NCBI GenBank assembly: GCA_050289485.1
Contig: JBNKFV010000031.1
Coordinates: 57,956 to 121,955 of the forward strand
Direction: 5' to 3'
DNA length: 64,000 nucleotides
From: JBNKFV01 sp050289485
GTDB lineage: Bacteria > Pseudomonadota > Gammaproteobacteria > Pseudomonadales > Cellvibrionaceae
This document shows, piece after piece, positions 43,171 through 52,456 of the stretch; the first letter of the stretch is position 1; every line of letters begins with the position of its first letter. Both the position numbers and the translations under genes were made by a program. The notes under the pieces were generated by a model, which saw nothing but the letters and a program-made list of their open reading frames with translations, was not told the origin of the DNA and did not search any database.

Positions 43171-44544
43171 TTGGCAAAGCAAAAAACCGCGTTTGTGTGC
43201 AACGACTGTGGTGCGGACTACACCAAGTGGCAAGGGCAATGCACTGAATGTGGTGCGTGGAATACTATGCAGGAGGTGCGCCTCGGCCCAGCGTCCCCGG
43301 CCCGCGGTGGTCGCTCGGCGGCGTTGCAGGGCTATGCGGGTAGCGCCGGCGGACAGGTGCAGACACTGGCCGATATTAATCTGGAAGACTTGCCGCGTTT
43401 TACCTCGGGTACTGATGAGTTCGACCGCGTACTGGGTGGCGGCTTTGTGCCGGGCTCGGTAGTGTTGCTGGGAGGGCATCCTGGTGCGGGTAAATCGACT
43501 CTGCTGCTGCAAACACTGTGTTTTCTGGCATCGCAGCGCGACGTGCTGTATGTGACGGGTGAAGAGTCGTTGCAGCAGGTGGCTATGCGTGCCCACCGCC
43601 TGCATTTGCCTACCGATAAAATCAAAATGCTCTCCGAAACCAATGTCAGTGGGGTGGTGGCTGCTGCCCAGCAGCATGCGCCCAAGGTGCTGGTGGTGGA
43701 TTCCATTCAGGTAATGCATCTGGACGAGATTCAATCGGCACCGGGCAGCGTGTCGCAGGTGCGTGAATGCGCTGCTTATCTCACCCGCTTTGCCAAACAA
43801 TCGGGCACGGTATTGATTTTGGTGGGGCATGTCACCAAAGACGGTAGCCTGGCGGGCCCTAAAGTACTGGAGCACATGATCGACTGCTCCATTTTGCTAG
43901 AGGGCTCTAATGATTCCCGTTTTCGTACCCTCCGAGGCAACAAAAACCGTTTTGGGGCGGTGAATGAATTGGGCGTTTTCGCCATGACCGAGCAGGGTTT
44001 GCGTGAAGTGACCAATCCCTCGGCCATTTTTTTACAGCGAGCAGAAGATATTGCCAGTGGTTCCGTGGTGATGGTGGTATGGGAAGGTACGCGGCCATTA
44101 CTGGTAGAGATTCAAGCCCTGGTAGACGACAGCCATCTCGGCAATCCGCGCCGGGTTGCGGTGGGTTTGGATCAGAACCGACTATCGATGTTGCTCGCGG
44201 TATTGCACCGCCACGGCGGCTTACATTTGGGTGATCAGGATGTGTTTGTAAATGTGGTTGGTGGTGTGAAAGTGATGGAAACCAGCTCTGACCTGGCGCT
44301 GTTACTGGCGATTGTCTCCAGCTTTCGTGATAGAGCTTTGCCACAAGATCTGATGGTGTTTGGCGAAGTGGGCTTGTCAGGTGAGATTCGTCCGGTACCC
44401 AGTGGCCAGGAACGCCTGCGCGAAGCTGCCAAGCACGGTTTTAAACGCGCCATTGTGCCGCACAGCAATGTACCCAGAGAGCCGGTAAAAGGGATGGAGG
44501 TGGTGGGAGTGCGTAAACTCAGTGAAGCACTAAACGCGATTTAA
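43171..44544 (+). CDS. radA: DNA repair protein RadA
   Basis: 457-458 residues, the usual RadA/Sms length. N-terminal zinc finger CNDCGADYTKWQGQC..C, RecA-like ATPase with Walker A GGHPGAGKSTLLLQ, the RadA signature KNRFG, and a C-terminal Lon-like domain with DLALLLAIVSSF. RadA helps branch migration and processing of recombination intermediates and acts as a DnaB-like hexameric motor. The start is TTG 43171 with GAGGGA about 10 bp before it; the frame stays open upstream to 43087 but that part is not family-like. Downstream two PilZ genes run in the opposite direction. Confidence 0.95.
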   Translation: MAKQKTAFVCNDCGADYTKWQGQCTECGAWNTMQEVRLGPASPARGGRSAALQGYAGSAGGQVQTLADINLEDLPRFTSGTDEFDRVLGGGFVPGSVVLLGGHPGAGKSTLLLQTLCFLASQRDVLYVTGEESLQQVAMRAHRLHLPTDKIKMLSETNVSGVVAAAQQHAPKVLVVDSIQVMHLDEIQSAPGSVSQVRECAAYLTRFAKQSGTVLILVGHVTKDGSLAGPKVLEHMIDCSILLEGSNDSRFRTLRGNKNRFGAVNELGVFAMTEQGLREVTNPSAIFLQRAEDIASGSVVMVVWEGTRPLLVEIQALVDDSHLGNPRRVAVGLDQNRLSMLLAVLHRHGGLHLGDQDVFVNVVGGVKVMETSSDLALLLAIVSSFRDRALPQDLMVFGEVGLSGEIRPVPSGQERLREAAKHGFKRAIVPHSNVPREPVKGMEVVGVRKLSEALNAI

Positions 44545-44549
44545 CCCGT

Positions 44550-44954
44550 TTAGTCTTCGCCGTACTCGTCAAACATGGTTTGCACGTTGCGGTGCTGTTC
44601 TTGCGTGGTGCGCTGGTGCAGGCGCAGCAGTTCGCGCAGGCGCGCTTGCTGGTCAATGCCGTTAGGGCGACATTCAAGGCCGAGCAAGTGCGAGTTGGTA
44701 TGCGACACATGCCCCTGCATTTTGATTGAAGGGCCGTCGTCTTGTTCTATGTCGAGAATGATCTGATCACCTGATTTCAGCGGGTGGGTTTGTAGCAGGG
44801 CGACCAGGGCGCCATTAAAAGACAAGTCCAGCAGGTGCACGTCCCAGCAGGTATTGCTGCCCAACAGCGTGGCATAAGCCCGATAAGCAACCCGCGGAAA
44901 GGCCCTGCGTTCGCGGCCGCCATGTTTACTGGTTGATCGTACTGAACTGTTCAT
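44550..44954 (-). CDS. PilZ-domain protein, second of a tandem pair
   Basis: 134 residues. PilZ motifs: RxxxR in RRAFPR and DxSxxG in LLDLSFNGALVAL. After the barrel there is a His/Gln-rich helical tail (LRELLRLHQRTTQEQHRN). It follows the other PilZ gene by only 3 bp. The two share the same layout (start, LLDLS/LVDIS segment, ALVAL/VLVAL, helical tail with RLRELL/HLRRLV), so they are probably an old duplication. Convergent with radA, 5 bp between stops. Confidence 0.9.
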   Translation of the reverse strand: MNSSVRSTSKHGGRERRAFPRVAYRAYATLLGSNTCWDVHLLDLSFNGALVALLQTHPLKSGDQIILDIEQDDGPSIKMQGHVSHTNSHLLGLECRPNGIDQQARLRELLRLHQRTTQEQHRNVQTMFDEYGED

Positions 44955-44957
44955 AGC

Positions 44958-45329
44958 TTAAGGTGCCGGTTGCAGAAGTTCGTTAAGTTCACGCTCGCAG
45001 GCCTGTGGATTGCCAAGGTTCAGTTCCACTAAGCGTCGCAAATGGCTGATGCTGTCTACATCGATGGACTCGCAAACCAGTGCCCAGGTTTCACTCTCTG
45101 TGCGTACAAGCTTCAGCTGCATTTGAATCTGGTCTTGATCCGACAGGGCAATAGTCGCTGAAAGGGGGGCGTCACCGTCGGGTTGCCCGCTACCGTTTTC
45201 CAGGGCAACCAATACCCCTTTCAACGAAATATCCACCAGCTGGGCAGACCAGCGTTGGTCACCTTGTTGCAGCACGACAGTGTGCGCAAAGGGTACGCGG
45301 GAAAATCGTCTGCGTTCCGTCTGATCCAT
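44958..45329 (-). CDS. PilZ-domain protein, first of a tandem pair
   Basis: 123 residues. RxxxR in RRFSR near the N-terminus and DxSxxG in LVDISLKGVLVAL are intact, followed by the PilZ barrel to about residue 90 and a helical tail (SHLRRLVELNLGNPQACERELNEL, longer than quoted parts of its neighbour). Likely a c-di-GMP receptor. The start MDQTERRRF is kept because a longer frame has no better ribosome site. It leads a two-gene unit downstream of ettA on the same strand, 161 bp away. Confidence 0.9.
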   Translation of the reverse strand: MDQTERRRFSRVPFAHTVVLQQGDQRWSAQLVDISLKGVLVALENGSGQPDGDAPLSATIALSDQDQIQMQLKLVRTESETWALVCESIDVDSISHLRRLVELNLGNPQACERELNELLQPAP

Positions 45330-45490
45330 GCGTCAATGATTACCTTTGTTAACAGGCCCTTTACACCTAATGGTAGCTCAGCTTGGGCTATTCCCGCCAT
45401 GTTTAACTGACAGGTTGCATAGGTAAATACAAAATGGAGAGGGTCGCCGGTTAACCTAACAGGGGCAAACCGGCGGGTAAAGCGGCGAAA

Positions 45491-47155
45491 TCAGCCTTTT
45501 AATGGCTTGTATTTCATGCGCTTGGGCTGAGCATCTTTGCCTTTGCGCTGGATAAAGTCTTCATGGTACTCAGTGTAGTTACCTTCGAAGAATACCACCT
45601 CGCTCTCGCCTTCGTAGGCCAGAATGTGGGTGGCAACCCGGTCGAGGAACCAGCGGTCGTGCGAGATAATCAGCGCACAGCCAGGGAAGGTCAGCAGCGC
45701 TTCTTCCAGGGCGCGCAGGGTTTCCACGTCCAGGTCGTTCGAGGGTTCGTCGAGCAGCAGTACGTTGGCGCCTTGCTTCAGCGTGTTAGCCAGGTGCAAC
45801 CGACCGCGTTCACCGCCGGAGAGTTCGCCCACGCGTTTTTGCTGGTCGGTACCCTTGAAGTTGAAACGGCCTACATAGCTGCGTGAACTCACTTCATAGC
45901 TGCCAATGCGCAAAATATCGTGGCCGCCAGAGATCTCTTCCCACACCGTTTTGTTGTTGTCCAAGGCGTCGCGGCTCTGCTCCACAAAGGCGATTTTGAC
46001 GGTTTCGCCAATATCGATATGACCCGCGTCCGGCTGCTCCGTGCCTGCAATCATGCGGAACAGGGTCGATTTACCCGCACCGTTACCGCCCACAATGCCG
46101 ACAATAGCGCCTTTGGGTACAGTAAAGCTTAAATCGGTGATCAGGGCGCGTTCGCCAAACCCTTTAGACACGTTGTGAAACTCAATCACCTTGTCACCCA
46201 GACGCTCGCCGGGTGGAATGTAAATTTCGTTGGTTTCATTGCGGGTTTGGAATTCTTGCGATTGCATTTCGTCAAAGCGCGCCAATCGGGCTTTGTTTTT
46301 CGCATGGCGGCCTTTGGGGTTTTGACGTACCCACTCCAATTCGGCTTTCATGGCCTTTATGTGCGAGGCTTCGGCGCGTTTTTCCTGCTCCAAACGGGCT
46401 TCTTTCTGCTCCAGCCAGCTGGAGTAATTGCCCTCGTAAGGAATACCGCGGCCCCGGTCGAGTTCTAAAATCCAGCCAGCGGCGTTATCGAGGAAGTAAC
46501 GATCGTGGGTAATGGCCACCACGGTACCGGGGAAGTTCACCAGAAACTGTTCCAGCCAGAATACCGATTCGGCATCCAGGTGGTTGGTAGGTTCGTCGAG
46601 CAGCAGCATGTCGGGGCGCGACAGTAACAGGCGGCACAAGGCTACGCGGCGGCGCTCACCGCCCGACAGTTTGGTTACGTCGGCATCCCACGGTGGCAAG
46701 CGCAGGGCGTCGGCTGCGGTTTCAAGCTTGTTTTCCAGGTTGTGGCCATCCCACGCCTGAATAATGTCTTCCAGCTCACCCTGTTTTTTGGCCAGCGCGT
46801 CGAAGTCGGCATCGGGCTCGGCATAAGCAGCGTACACTTTTTCCAGGTCGGCCAGTGCATCAACCACCTCACGCAGGCCGTCTTCCACGTTGCCGCGCAC
46901 ATCTTTGTCGGGGTCCAGTTGGGGCTCCTGTTGCAGATAACCCACTTTGATGCCCGGCATGGGCCGTGCTTCGCCGTTATAGTCCTTGTCGATACCCGCC
47001 ATAATGCGCAGCAGGGTTGATTTACCTGCACCGTTCAAACCCAGTACGCCAATTTTGGCGCCGGGGAAGAAAGACAGAGAGATGTCTTTCAAAATCTCGC
47101 GTTTGGGCGGCACAATCTTGCTCACCCGGTTCATGCTGTAAACATACTGTGCCAT
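45491..47155 (-). CDS. ettA: ABC-F translational throttle EttA
   Basis: 554 residues, one shorter than E. coli EttA. Two ABC domains with Walker A GLNGAGKSTLL and GGNGAGKSTLF, signatures LSGGERRRVAL and LSGGERGRLHL, Walker B LLLDEPTNHLD and LLLDEPSNDLD, joined by the linker rich in charged residues (about 245-320). It binds the ribosomal E site and gates translation by ATP/ADP ratio. The ending QPKRMKYKPLKG is typical. Single gene, divergent from a GGDEF-EAL gene. Confidence 0.96.
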   Translation of the reverse strand: MAQYVYSMNRVSKIVPPKREILKDISLSFFPGAKIGVLGLNGAGKSTLLRIMAGIDKDYNGEARPMPGIKVGYLQQEPQLDPDKDVRGNVEDGLREVVDALADLEKVYAAYAEPDADFDALAKKQGELEDIIQAWDGHNLENKLETAADALRLPPWDADVTKLSGGERRRVALCRLLLSRPDMLLLDEPTNHLDAESVFWLEQFLVNFPGTVVAITHDRYFLDNAAGWILELDRGRGIPYEGNYSSWLEQKEARLEQEKRAEASHIKAMKAELEWVRQNPKGRHAKNKARLARFDEMQSQEFQTRNETNEIYIPPGERLGDKVIEFHNVSKGFGERALITDLSFTVPKGAIVGIVGGNGAGKSTLFRMIAGTEQPDAGHIDIGETVKIAFVEQSRDALDNNKTVWEEISGGHDILRIGSYEVSSRSYVGRFNFKGTDQQKRVGELSGGERGRLHLANTLKQGANVLLLDEPSNDLDVETLRALEEALLTFPGCALIISHDRWFLDRVATHILAYEGESEVVFFEGNYTEYHEDFIQRKGKDAQPKRMKYKPLKG

Positions 47156-47485
47156 ACGGCAGTCACCTCGTTGGTGTCGTCATCATCAATGGGATATCAG
47201 GCCAGATTCTTGTCAGCCAGGCGAGCGCGGTGTGCGTGCGTTGCTGCTTGGGCCTGCTGAGCGCGCAAACTACCCGAAGCGGCGGGCTAATTCAAACAAA
47301 ACCGCGCTGGATAAAGACTATCGGCGATAAAAATGCCAAAAAACAATTGGTGGAATTTTGTACAGTCGTTTGAAGCCGGTCTATACTGATACTTAGAACC
47401 TACTGGTAGACAGATATGCTGGGAAAACTGTGTCTGTTGGCGGTGCCGGTAGCGGGTCTCCATCTTTTTAGGGCTCGGTAGCACT
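47156..47485. other. 330-bp divergent intergenic region
   Basis: Between ettA (minus) and a GGDEF-EAL gene (plus); it must hold both promoters. I found no clear repeat, terminator or convincing small gene in it. Confidence 0.5.
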
Positions 47486-49594
47486 ATGAAATCAGATGTT
47501 GCTGTACTCAATCAGTGGGTTGAGGGTAAGGACTACGCAGTAACGGCAGACAGGCTGAGCGATGGCTGGGTCGTTTTTGACGAATCCATGCTACCCAGTG
47601 CATGCAGCCCGGCCATTGAAACGCTGCTGGGTGTCAACCTCAAGGCCATGCGCAGGTTGTGGCGCTACTGGTTGCGCAACCGCTGTCTACCGGTTCAATA
47701 CCTGGCTTTCTACAACGAACTTGCCCTAGCTAATCAAGTGTGTCGGCAAGATAGTCAAATCACTTCAGTTTCCTTGGGCGAACTCGCCCTCGACGGCCTT
47801 GATTTCAGTGATAGTGGTGCCCCCTCATGCTGGTTGGAATGCGCCGGTTTTGCGCTACACGATGAGCACGGTCGACTTGGCAGTATGCTATGTGTCGCCA
47901 GGAATATTACCCATGAAAAAGACTATGCCGTCGCACTTGATGTCGCCGATCATTTGTTCGCAGACAGCCTGGCAGCCTGCTATATCACCGATGCTCAGCA
48001 CCGTATCGTGAGAGTAAATAAAGCGTTTTGCCGCATGACCGAGTACGGCGAACGCGAGATTGTGGGACAGCCGCCAGAGGTATTGTTTGCCCAGCAGAAT
48101 CTGCAGGCTAGCACTCCCATTGCCGCTGCGTTGGAGGCATCGGGGCGCTGGCAAGGTGAGATTCTTCACCGAACGCGACGCGGGCATATTTTTCCGGCGC
48201 TGATCAATATCGTTGAGCGGCATGATGAGCTGGGGCAGGTTACGCATCGCGTGGTGTCGATGTTGGATATGTCGGATCATTGTAGTGCCGACGACCGCAC
48301 CCGGCGGCTGGCGTTTTTTGATTCGCTCACCGGCCTGCCCAACCGCAGTTTGTTACTCGACCGGCTAGAACGCGCAGTAACCCGAGCCAACCGCAGTCAG
48401 CAGCACGTGGCGGTGCTGTTTGTTGATCTCGACCATTTCAAGCAAGTGAACGACACCTACGGCCATAGCATGGGTGATCAGCTGTTGATTCACGTCGCCC
48501 AATGCTTGCGCAGCCGTGTGCGCAGTGAAGATACCGTGGCGCGGTTGTCGGGTGATGAATTTGTCGTGCTGTTAACGGCGTTGCCTTCCAAAGAAGCGGC
48601 CGTGCGCATTGCTTCGCGTATGGCCGAGAGCTTTATTGCCTTGCTTTCCCGCTCCGTAACGCTTGAGCAGCATCAACTGCAATGCGCCTGCAGCATTGGT
48701 ATTGCCCTGTACCCTGAAGATGGCGCCGATGTAAACCAGTTGTTGCGCGCTGCCGACCAGGCTATGTATTACGTAAAGCGCCACGGCAAGCACAGCTTTA
48801 CCTTCTTTACGCCAGCGCTGAATTCCCAGGCTGCCAGGCAACAGTTTATGGCTGTCGAGTTGGCCGAGGCGGTGCGTGAAAACCAGTTTGTATTGCACTA
48901 CCAGCCTATTCTTAGCGCCAGCACAGAAACTCTGGCCGCCTTCGAAGTTCTCTTGCGGTGGGAGCACCCCGTGCGTGGTTTGCTGTTGCCCGCCGAGTTC
49001 ATGTCTCAGTTGGAGCAAAGTGAGGCACTGCTACCCGTAACCCGCTGGATTTTGCAGGCAGCCTGCAAGCAGGCACGCCAGTGGCAGCGTGAAGGCAGGT
49101 TTTTCAAGCGGCTAAGTGTAAATGTGTCGCGGCAGCAGTTTCACCGGCTGCCGCTGCTGCGTTTGGTAAAAGAAGCATTGGCAGACGCCGAGTTGGCACC
49201 GGAAAGTCTTGAGCTGGAAGTTACCGAAGACACACTGATGCATGATTTGGCTACCAGTTCGCTGGTGTTGGATGCATTGCGGCGCTTGGGGGTGTCGGTT
49301 GCCTTAGACAACTTTGGCCAGGGAGCGTCGTCTATTAGTCTACTGAAACAACTGCCCATGAAGCGCCTGAAGCTTGATCGCCGGTTTATTAGTCGGTTGG
49401 CAGAGCAGCAGGGTCCAGAGATGGTTACCGCCCTCTTGGGCCTGGGGCACAGCTTCGCGCTCGAGATGGTGGGCGAGGGCGTAGAAACCGCTGCCCAGCT
49501 GGCATTCTTGAAACAGCATGGCTGTGAAGAGGTGCAGGGCTTTCACCTTAGTCGGCCCCATGCCAGTGGTGAATTAACCCCGTATTTTCATTAA
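47486..49594 (+). CDS. PAS-GGDEF-EAL protein with altered catalytic motifs
   Basis: 702 residues, cytoplasmic: an N-terminal region with a possible PAS-like fold (about 20-140), a PAS (about 150-265), GGDEF-type domain (about 275-440) and EAL-type domain (about 455-700). The GGDEF motif reads SGDEF (355-359), with the RxxD site RSED (346-349) kept. In the EAL domain the motif reads EVL (487-489), which keeps the metal-binding Glu, but DDFGTG is DNFGQG (608-613), losing one metal Asp. NVS, GEGVET and the catalytic-type Lys in KRLKLDRRF are present. Activity may be reduced, or the protein may act as a c-di-GMP sensor. Single gene upstream of glyA. Confidence 0.9.
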   Translation: MKSDVAVLNQWVEGKDYAVTADRLSDGWVVFDESMLPSACSPAIETLLGVNLKAMRRLWRYWLRNRCLPVQYLAFYNELALANQVCRQDSQITSVSLGELALDGLDFSDSGAPSCWLECAGFALHDEHGRLGSMLCVARNITHEKDYAVALDVADHLFADSLAACYITDAQHRIVRVNKAFCRMTEYGEREIVGQPPEVLFAQQNLQASTPIAAALEASGRWQGEILHRTRRGHIFPALINIVERHDELGQVTHRVVSMLDMSDHCSADDRTRRLAFFDSLTGLPNRSLLLDRLERAVTRANRSQQHVAVLFVDLDHFKQVNDTYGHSMGDQLLIHVAQCLRSRVRSEDTVARLSGDEFVVLLTALPSKEAAVRIASRMAESFIALLSRSVTLEQHQLQCACSIGIALYPEDGADVNQLLRAADQAMYYVKRHGKHSFTFFTPALNSQAARQQFMAVELAEAVRENQFVLHYQPILSASTETLAAFEVLLRWEHPVRGLLLPAEFMSQLEQSEALLPVTRWILQAACKQARQWQREGRFFKRLSVNVSRQQFHRLPLLRLVKEALADAELAPESLELEVTEDTLMHDLATSSLVLDALRRLGVSVALDNFGQGASSISLLKQLPMKRLKLDRRFISRLAEQQGPEMVTALLGLGHSFALEMVGEGVETAAQLAFLKQHGCEEVQGFHLSRPHASGELTPYFH

Positions 49595-49695
49595 CAGGCC
49601 ATTGTTCCCCCATATTTGTGCAGCAAGTGCTGGCCCAATGTTGTACAATCCGCGCTCCCAAATTTCCGTCCATTCAATTTGTGCAGGACTTTGCC

Positions 49696-50961
49696 ATGTT
49701 TGATCCATCACAAACGTTATCTTCATTTGACCCGGAACTGTGGAGTGCCATTCAGAACGAAGAACGTCGCCAAGAAGAGCATATCGAGCTGATCGCTTCA
49801 GAAAACTACACCAGCCCACTGGTGATGATTGCTCAAGGCACCAAACTCACCAACAAGTACGCCGAAGGTTATCCCAGCAAGCGCTACTACGGTGGTTGCG
49901 AGTATGTGGATCAGGCCGAGGCACTGGCTATTGACCGCGCCAAAGCGCTGTTTGGTGCAGCCTACGCTAACGTGCAGCCGCACTCAGGTTCACAGGCCAA
50001 TGCCGCTGTTTATCAAGCGCTGTGCGCACCGGGTGACACCATTTTGGGTTTCAGCCTGGCCCATGGTGGCCACTTAACCCACGGTGCCAAGGTGAATTTC
50101 TCCGGCCAGATGTATAACGCCGTGCAATACGGCCTGAACCCTGAAACCGGCGAAGTGGATTACGACGAAGTCGAGCGCCTGGCACTTGAACACAAGCCAA
50201 AAATGATTGTGGCGGGCTTCTCGGCTTACTCACAAGTCATGGACTGGCAGCGCTTCCGTGATATCGCCGACAAAGTAGGTGCTTACCTGTTTGTTGATAT
50301 GGCACACGTAGCGGGTTTAGTGGCAGCGGGTGTTTACCCAAGCCCTATTGATATTGCCGACGTGGTCACCTCAACCACGCACAAAACACTGCGTGGTCCA
50401 CGTGGCGGCATCATCCTGGCTCGCGCTAATCCAGAGATAGAAAAGAAACTCAACTCAGCCGTATTCCCCGGTGGTCAGGGTGGCCCGTTGATGCACGTGA
50501 TTGCAGCCAAGGCGGTAAGCTTTAAAGAAGCCATGTCGCCCGAGTTTAAAGCGTATCAAGAGCAAGTGGTGAAAAACGCAAAAGCCATGGCTGGTACGTT
50601 TATCGAACGCGGCATCAAAATTGTTTCCGGCGGTACCGAAAACCACCTCATGCTGCTCGACCTCATCGGCAAAGAATACTCGGGTAAAGATGCCGACGAA
50701 GCACTGGGTAAAGCCTACATTACCGTGAACAAAAACTCCGTGCCTAACGACCCGCGCTCACCGTTTGTGACCTCGGGTTTGCGTGTAGGTACGCCAGCCA
50801 TTACTACGCGTGGTTTTAAAGAAGAAGAAACCGTGCAGTTGGCAAACTGGATCTGCGACATTCTCGATGCGCTCGAAGCCGGCAATGCCGATGCAGTCAT
50901 CGCCGACGTAAAAGCCAAAGTCTTGGATGTGTGCGCGCGCTTCCCTGTGTATGCTCAGTAG
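49696..50961 (+). CDS. glyA: Serine hydroxymethyltransferase
   Basis: 421 residues. Interconverts serine and glycine with tetrahydrofolate, the main source of one-carbon units. PLP-binding Lys in STTHKTLRGPRGG; other family segments are EHIELIASENYTS, EGYPSKRYYGGCEYVD, HSGSQANAAVY, VDMAHVAGLVAAGVYPSP and PFVTSGLRVGTPAITTRG. The ATG at 49696 with CAGGA 8 bp before it gives the standard start; the frame is open further upstream but not family-like. A strong terminator follows. Confidence 0.97.
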   Translation: MFDPSQTLSSFDPELWSAIQNEERRQEEHIELIASENYTSPLVMIAQGTKLTNKYAEGYPSKRYYGGCEYVDQAEALAIDRAKALFGAAYANVQPHSGSQANAAVYQALCAPGDTILGFSLAHGGHLTHGAKVNFSGQMYNAVQYGLNPETGEVDYDEVERLALEHKPKMIVAGFSAYSQVMDWQRFRDIADKVGAYLFVDMAHVAGLVAAGVYPSPIDIADVVTSTTHKTLRGPRGGIILARANPEIEKKLNSAVFPGGQGGPLMHVIAAKAVSFKEAMSPEFKAYQEQVVKNAKAMAGTFIERGIKIVSGGTENHLMLLDLIGKEYSGKDADEALGKAYITVNKNSVPNDPRSPFVTSGLRVGTPAITTRGFKEEETVQLANWICDILDALEAGNADAVIADVKAKVLDVCARFPVYAQ

Positions 50962-50997
50962 TTCCCATGCTTTCTGGCCGTAACAACGGCTGCGTTT

Positions 50998-51034
50998 AAA
51001 ACAAACCCCGGCTTTTGCTGGGGTTTGTTTTTTT
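50998..51034 (+). terminator. Intrinsic terminator after glyA
   Basis: AAACAAACCCCGGC, loop TTTT, GCTGGGGTTTGTTT and then a T run to 51034. Stem of about 14 bp with one G-T or mismatched pair. Confidence 0.93.
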
Positions 51035-51128
51035 AGGTTATACCCTTTATTCTGCAGTACACAGCCCTTGCCTGCCGCTTCTGTGCAGCTAATTTATTGG
51101 GATAAAACTATCGACAAGGAGAACGTCG

Positions 51129-52043
51129 ATGATCATTCTGTATCTCTTCTTTATTGAACTTCTAAAAGTTATCGCTATTGGTGTGGCAGGTGGCCTGCCA
51201 ATTTACCTGCTGCTTCGTTATGCAACTCCGCTTACATTTTGGCAGACAAAGAAAACCGCTTTTATCCCGATTTTATTAATTGCCATATGTGCTTTTGTCT
51301 GGCCTTTTTATACCTTGCATTTACAGTTTCAAGAATGGGCCGAAGCAGAAAAAAAATTGTGCTCGCATGTGTCAGTGGAAATGCCCAGTGAACTACCGAG
51401 AAAACGGGTTGCCTATTACGGTTCAGATAAAACGAAGTATGGCAAAGGTGGTACTGCTTCAATAGGCACTTGGGAGTTTTTGTATCGTTCTAATGTGTAT
51501 TCCATAGCTCTCTATGAGCCAACTAAACAGGAAGCTTCTTGGAGTCCCAAAATACCTCTGGATGGTATTGAAGGCGAATGGAAGGAGTTGTGGCTTGCTA
51601 ATGATGGGAACCGGTATTGCGACGCTTATTATAGCTTTAGTAAAGAAAATCCAGCGCTTTTTGAAAGTGCTTTATATAACCAGAAGCGCAACGGCATTGT
51701 GGGTAAGTGTGTAGCCATCAGGCCGATAACCGATGAAACCACCATTAATTATCTGGGGCAGGAAACCAAAACAAAGCCAGTCTATAGAAAGGGCTATTTT
51801 AGCCTGTCTATAGAAAACTATCGGCTATTTAACGAAGTGACCCAAGAAGACTATGTCCGACTGTCGACCATATGGAGTACGTGGCCTCGATATAGCACCA
51901 ATTTTAGGTCACTGTTTGTTGCTACAGCCTATGGTTGCCCAAAGGATCAATTTCTCATTAGAAATAGAATGACCCCGCCACTCAATAAAACAGTTTTTAT
52001 CAAAGAATACAATTACAAGGAGTTAGTCAATGACTTACAGTGA
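51129..52043 (+). CDS. Hypothetical membrane protein, paralogue 1
   Basis: 304 residues. Two N-terminal membrane helices (about 2-30 and 42-66), then a periplasmic-type domain of about 235 residues. I do not know the family. It is clearly paralogous to the protein at 52457-53347: shared segments include ELLKVIAIGVAGGLPIYLLLR/similar, FVWPF, LPRKRVAYYGSD versus LPRERVALYGSN, PLDGIEGEWKELWLA versus PLDGIDGRWKELWLA, and GKCVAI versus NKCVAI. Four cysteines in the soluble part match in both, suggesting disulfides outside the cytoplasm. AAGGAG precedes the ATG. It lies in a small accessory patch with a HlyD remnant. Confidence 0.75.
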   Translation: MIILYLFFIELLKVIAIGVAGGLPIYLLLRYATPLTFWQTKKTAFIPILLIAICAFVWPFYTLHLQFQEWAEAEKKLCSHVSVEMPSELPRKRVAYYGSDKTKYGKGGTASIGTWEFLYRSNVYSIALYEPTKQEASWSPKIPLDGIEGEWKELWLANDGNRYCDAYYSFSKENPALFESALYNQKRNGIVGKCVAIRPITDETTINYLGQETKTKPVYRKGYFSLSIENYRLFNEVTQEDYVRLSTIWSTWPRYSTNFRSLFVATAYGCPKDQFLIRNRMTPPLNKTVFIKEYNYKELVNDLQ

Positions 52044-52076
52044 TTTTTATTGGCCTTTAGCAATTAAGCGTTCCGC

Positions 52077-52385
52077 ATGGTTTTTCGTAGTTCTGTGTTT
52101 ACTGTAGCAGGAAAAGTGCACACCTTTCCCTTTGCCAAATACGGCATCGTCGATGCCGAGGTGGTTGATATTACCGCCGATGCTGTTGAAGACGAACAGC
52201 AAGGGTTGGTTTACAAAATACGCCTTAAAATGAAAGCCTCAAAACTATGGGTAGACACCAAGTGGGTAAACCTGATGGCAGGCATGCTGGTAAGTGCCGA
52301 AGTAAAAACGGGCAAAAGGCGGGTGATCGAATTTATATCATCTCCATTGTTGCGGTATAAAAGTGAAAGTATAAGAGAGCGTTGA
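52077..52385 (+). pseudogene. Remnant of a type I secretion HlyD-family adaptor (C-terminus)
   Basis: About 100 residues matching only the C-terminal end of HlyD-type membrane-fusion proteins: FPFAKYGIVDAEVVDI, AVEDEQQGLVYKIRLKMK, GMLVSAEVKTGKRRVIEF, SSPLLRYKSESIRER, as in E. coli HlyD (YTRYGYLVGKV, AIEDQKLGLVF, GMAVTAEIKTG, SPL..S.TESLRER). Full-length proteins have about 450-480 residues, so the N-terminal four fifths are missing; an in-frame stop lies at 52065, just before the remaining part. No type I ABC transporter or TolC gene is nearby. There is no good ribosome site. Confidence 0.8.
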
Positions 52386-52456
52386 GCGTTATTTTGCTAG
52401 CAGTATGAGAAAACTAGTTAGTAAAGGATTTTTCAAAGAATTTTTAGGTAAATTTT

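Noticed and set aside
43153..43875. 240-codon minus-strand frame opposite radA
   Set aside because: Shadow of radA, Gln/His/Arg-rich.
45445..45475. 8-bp inverted repeat upstream of the ettA stop side
   Set aside because: 15-base loop and no T run; could be chance.
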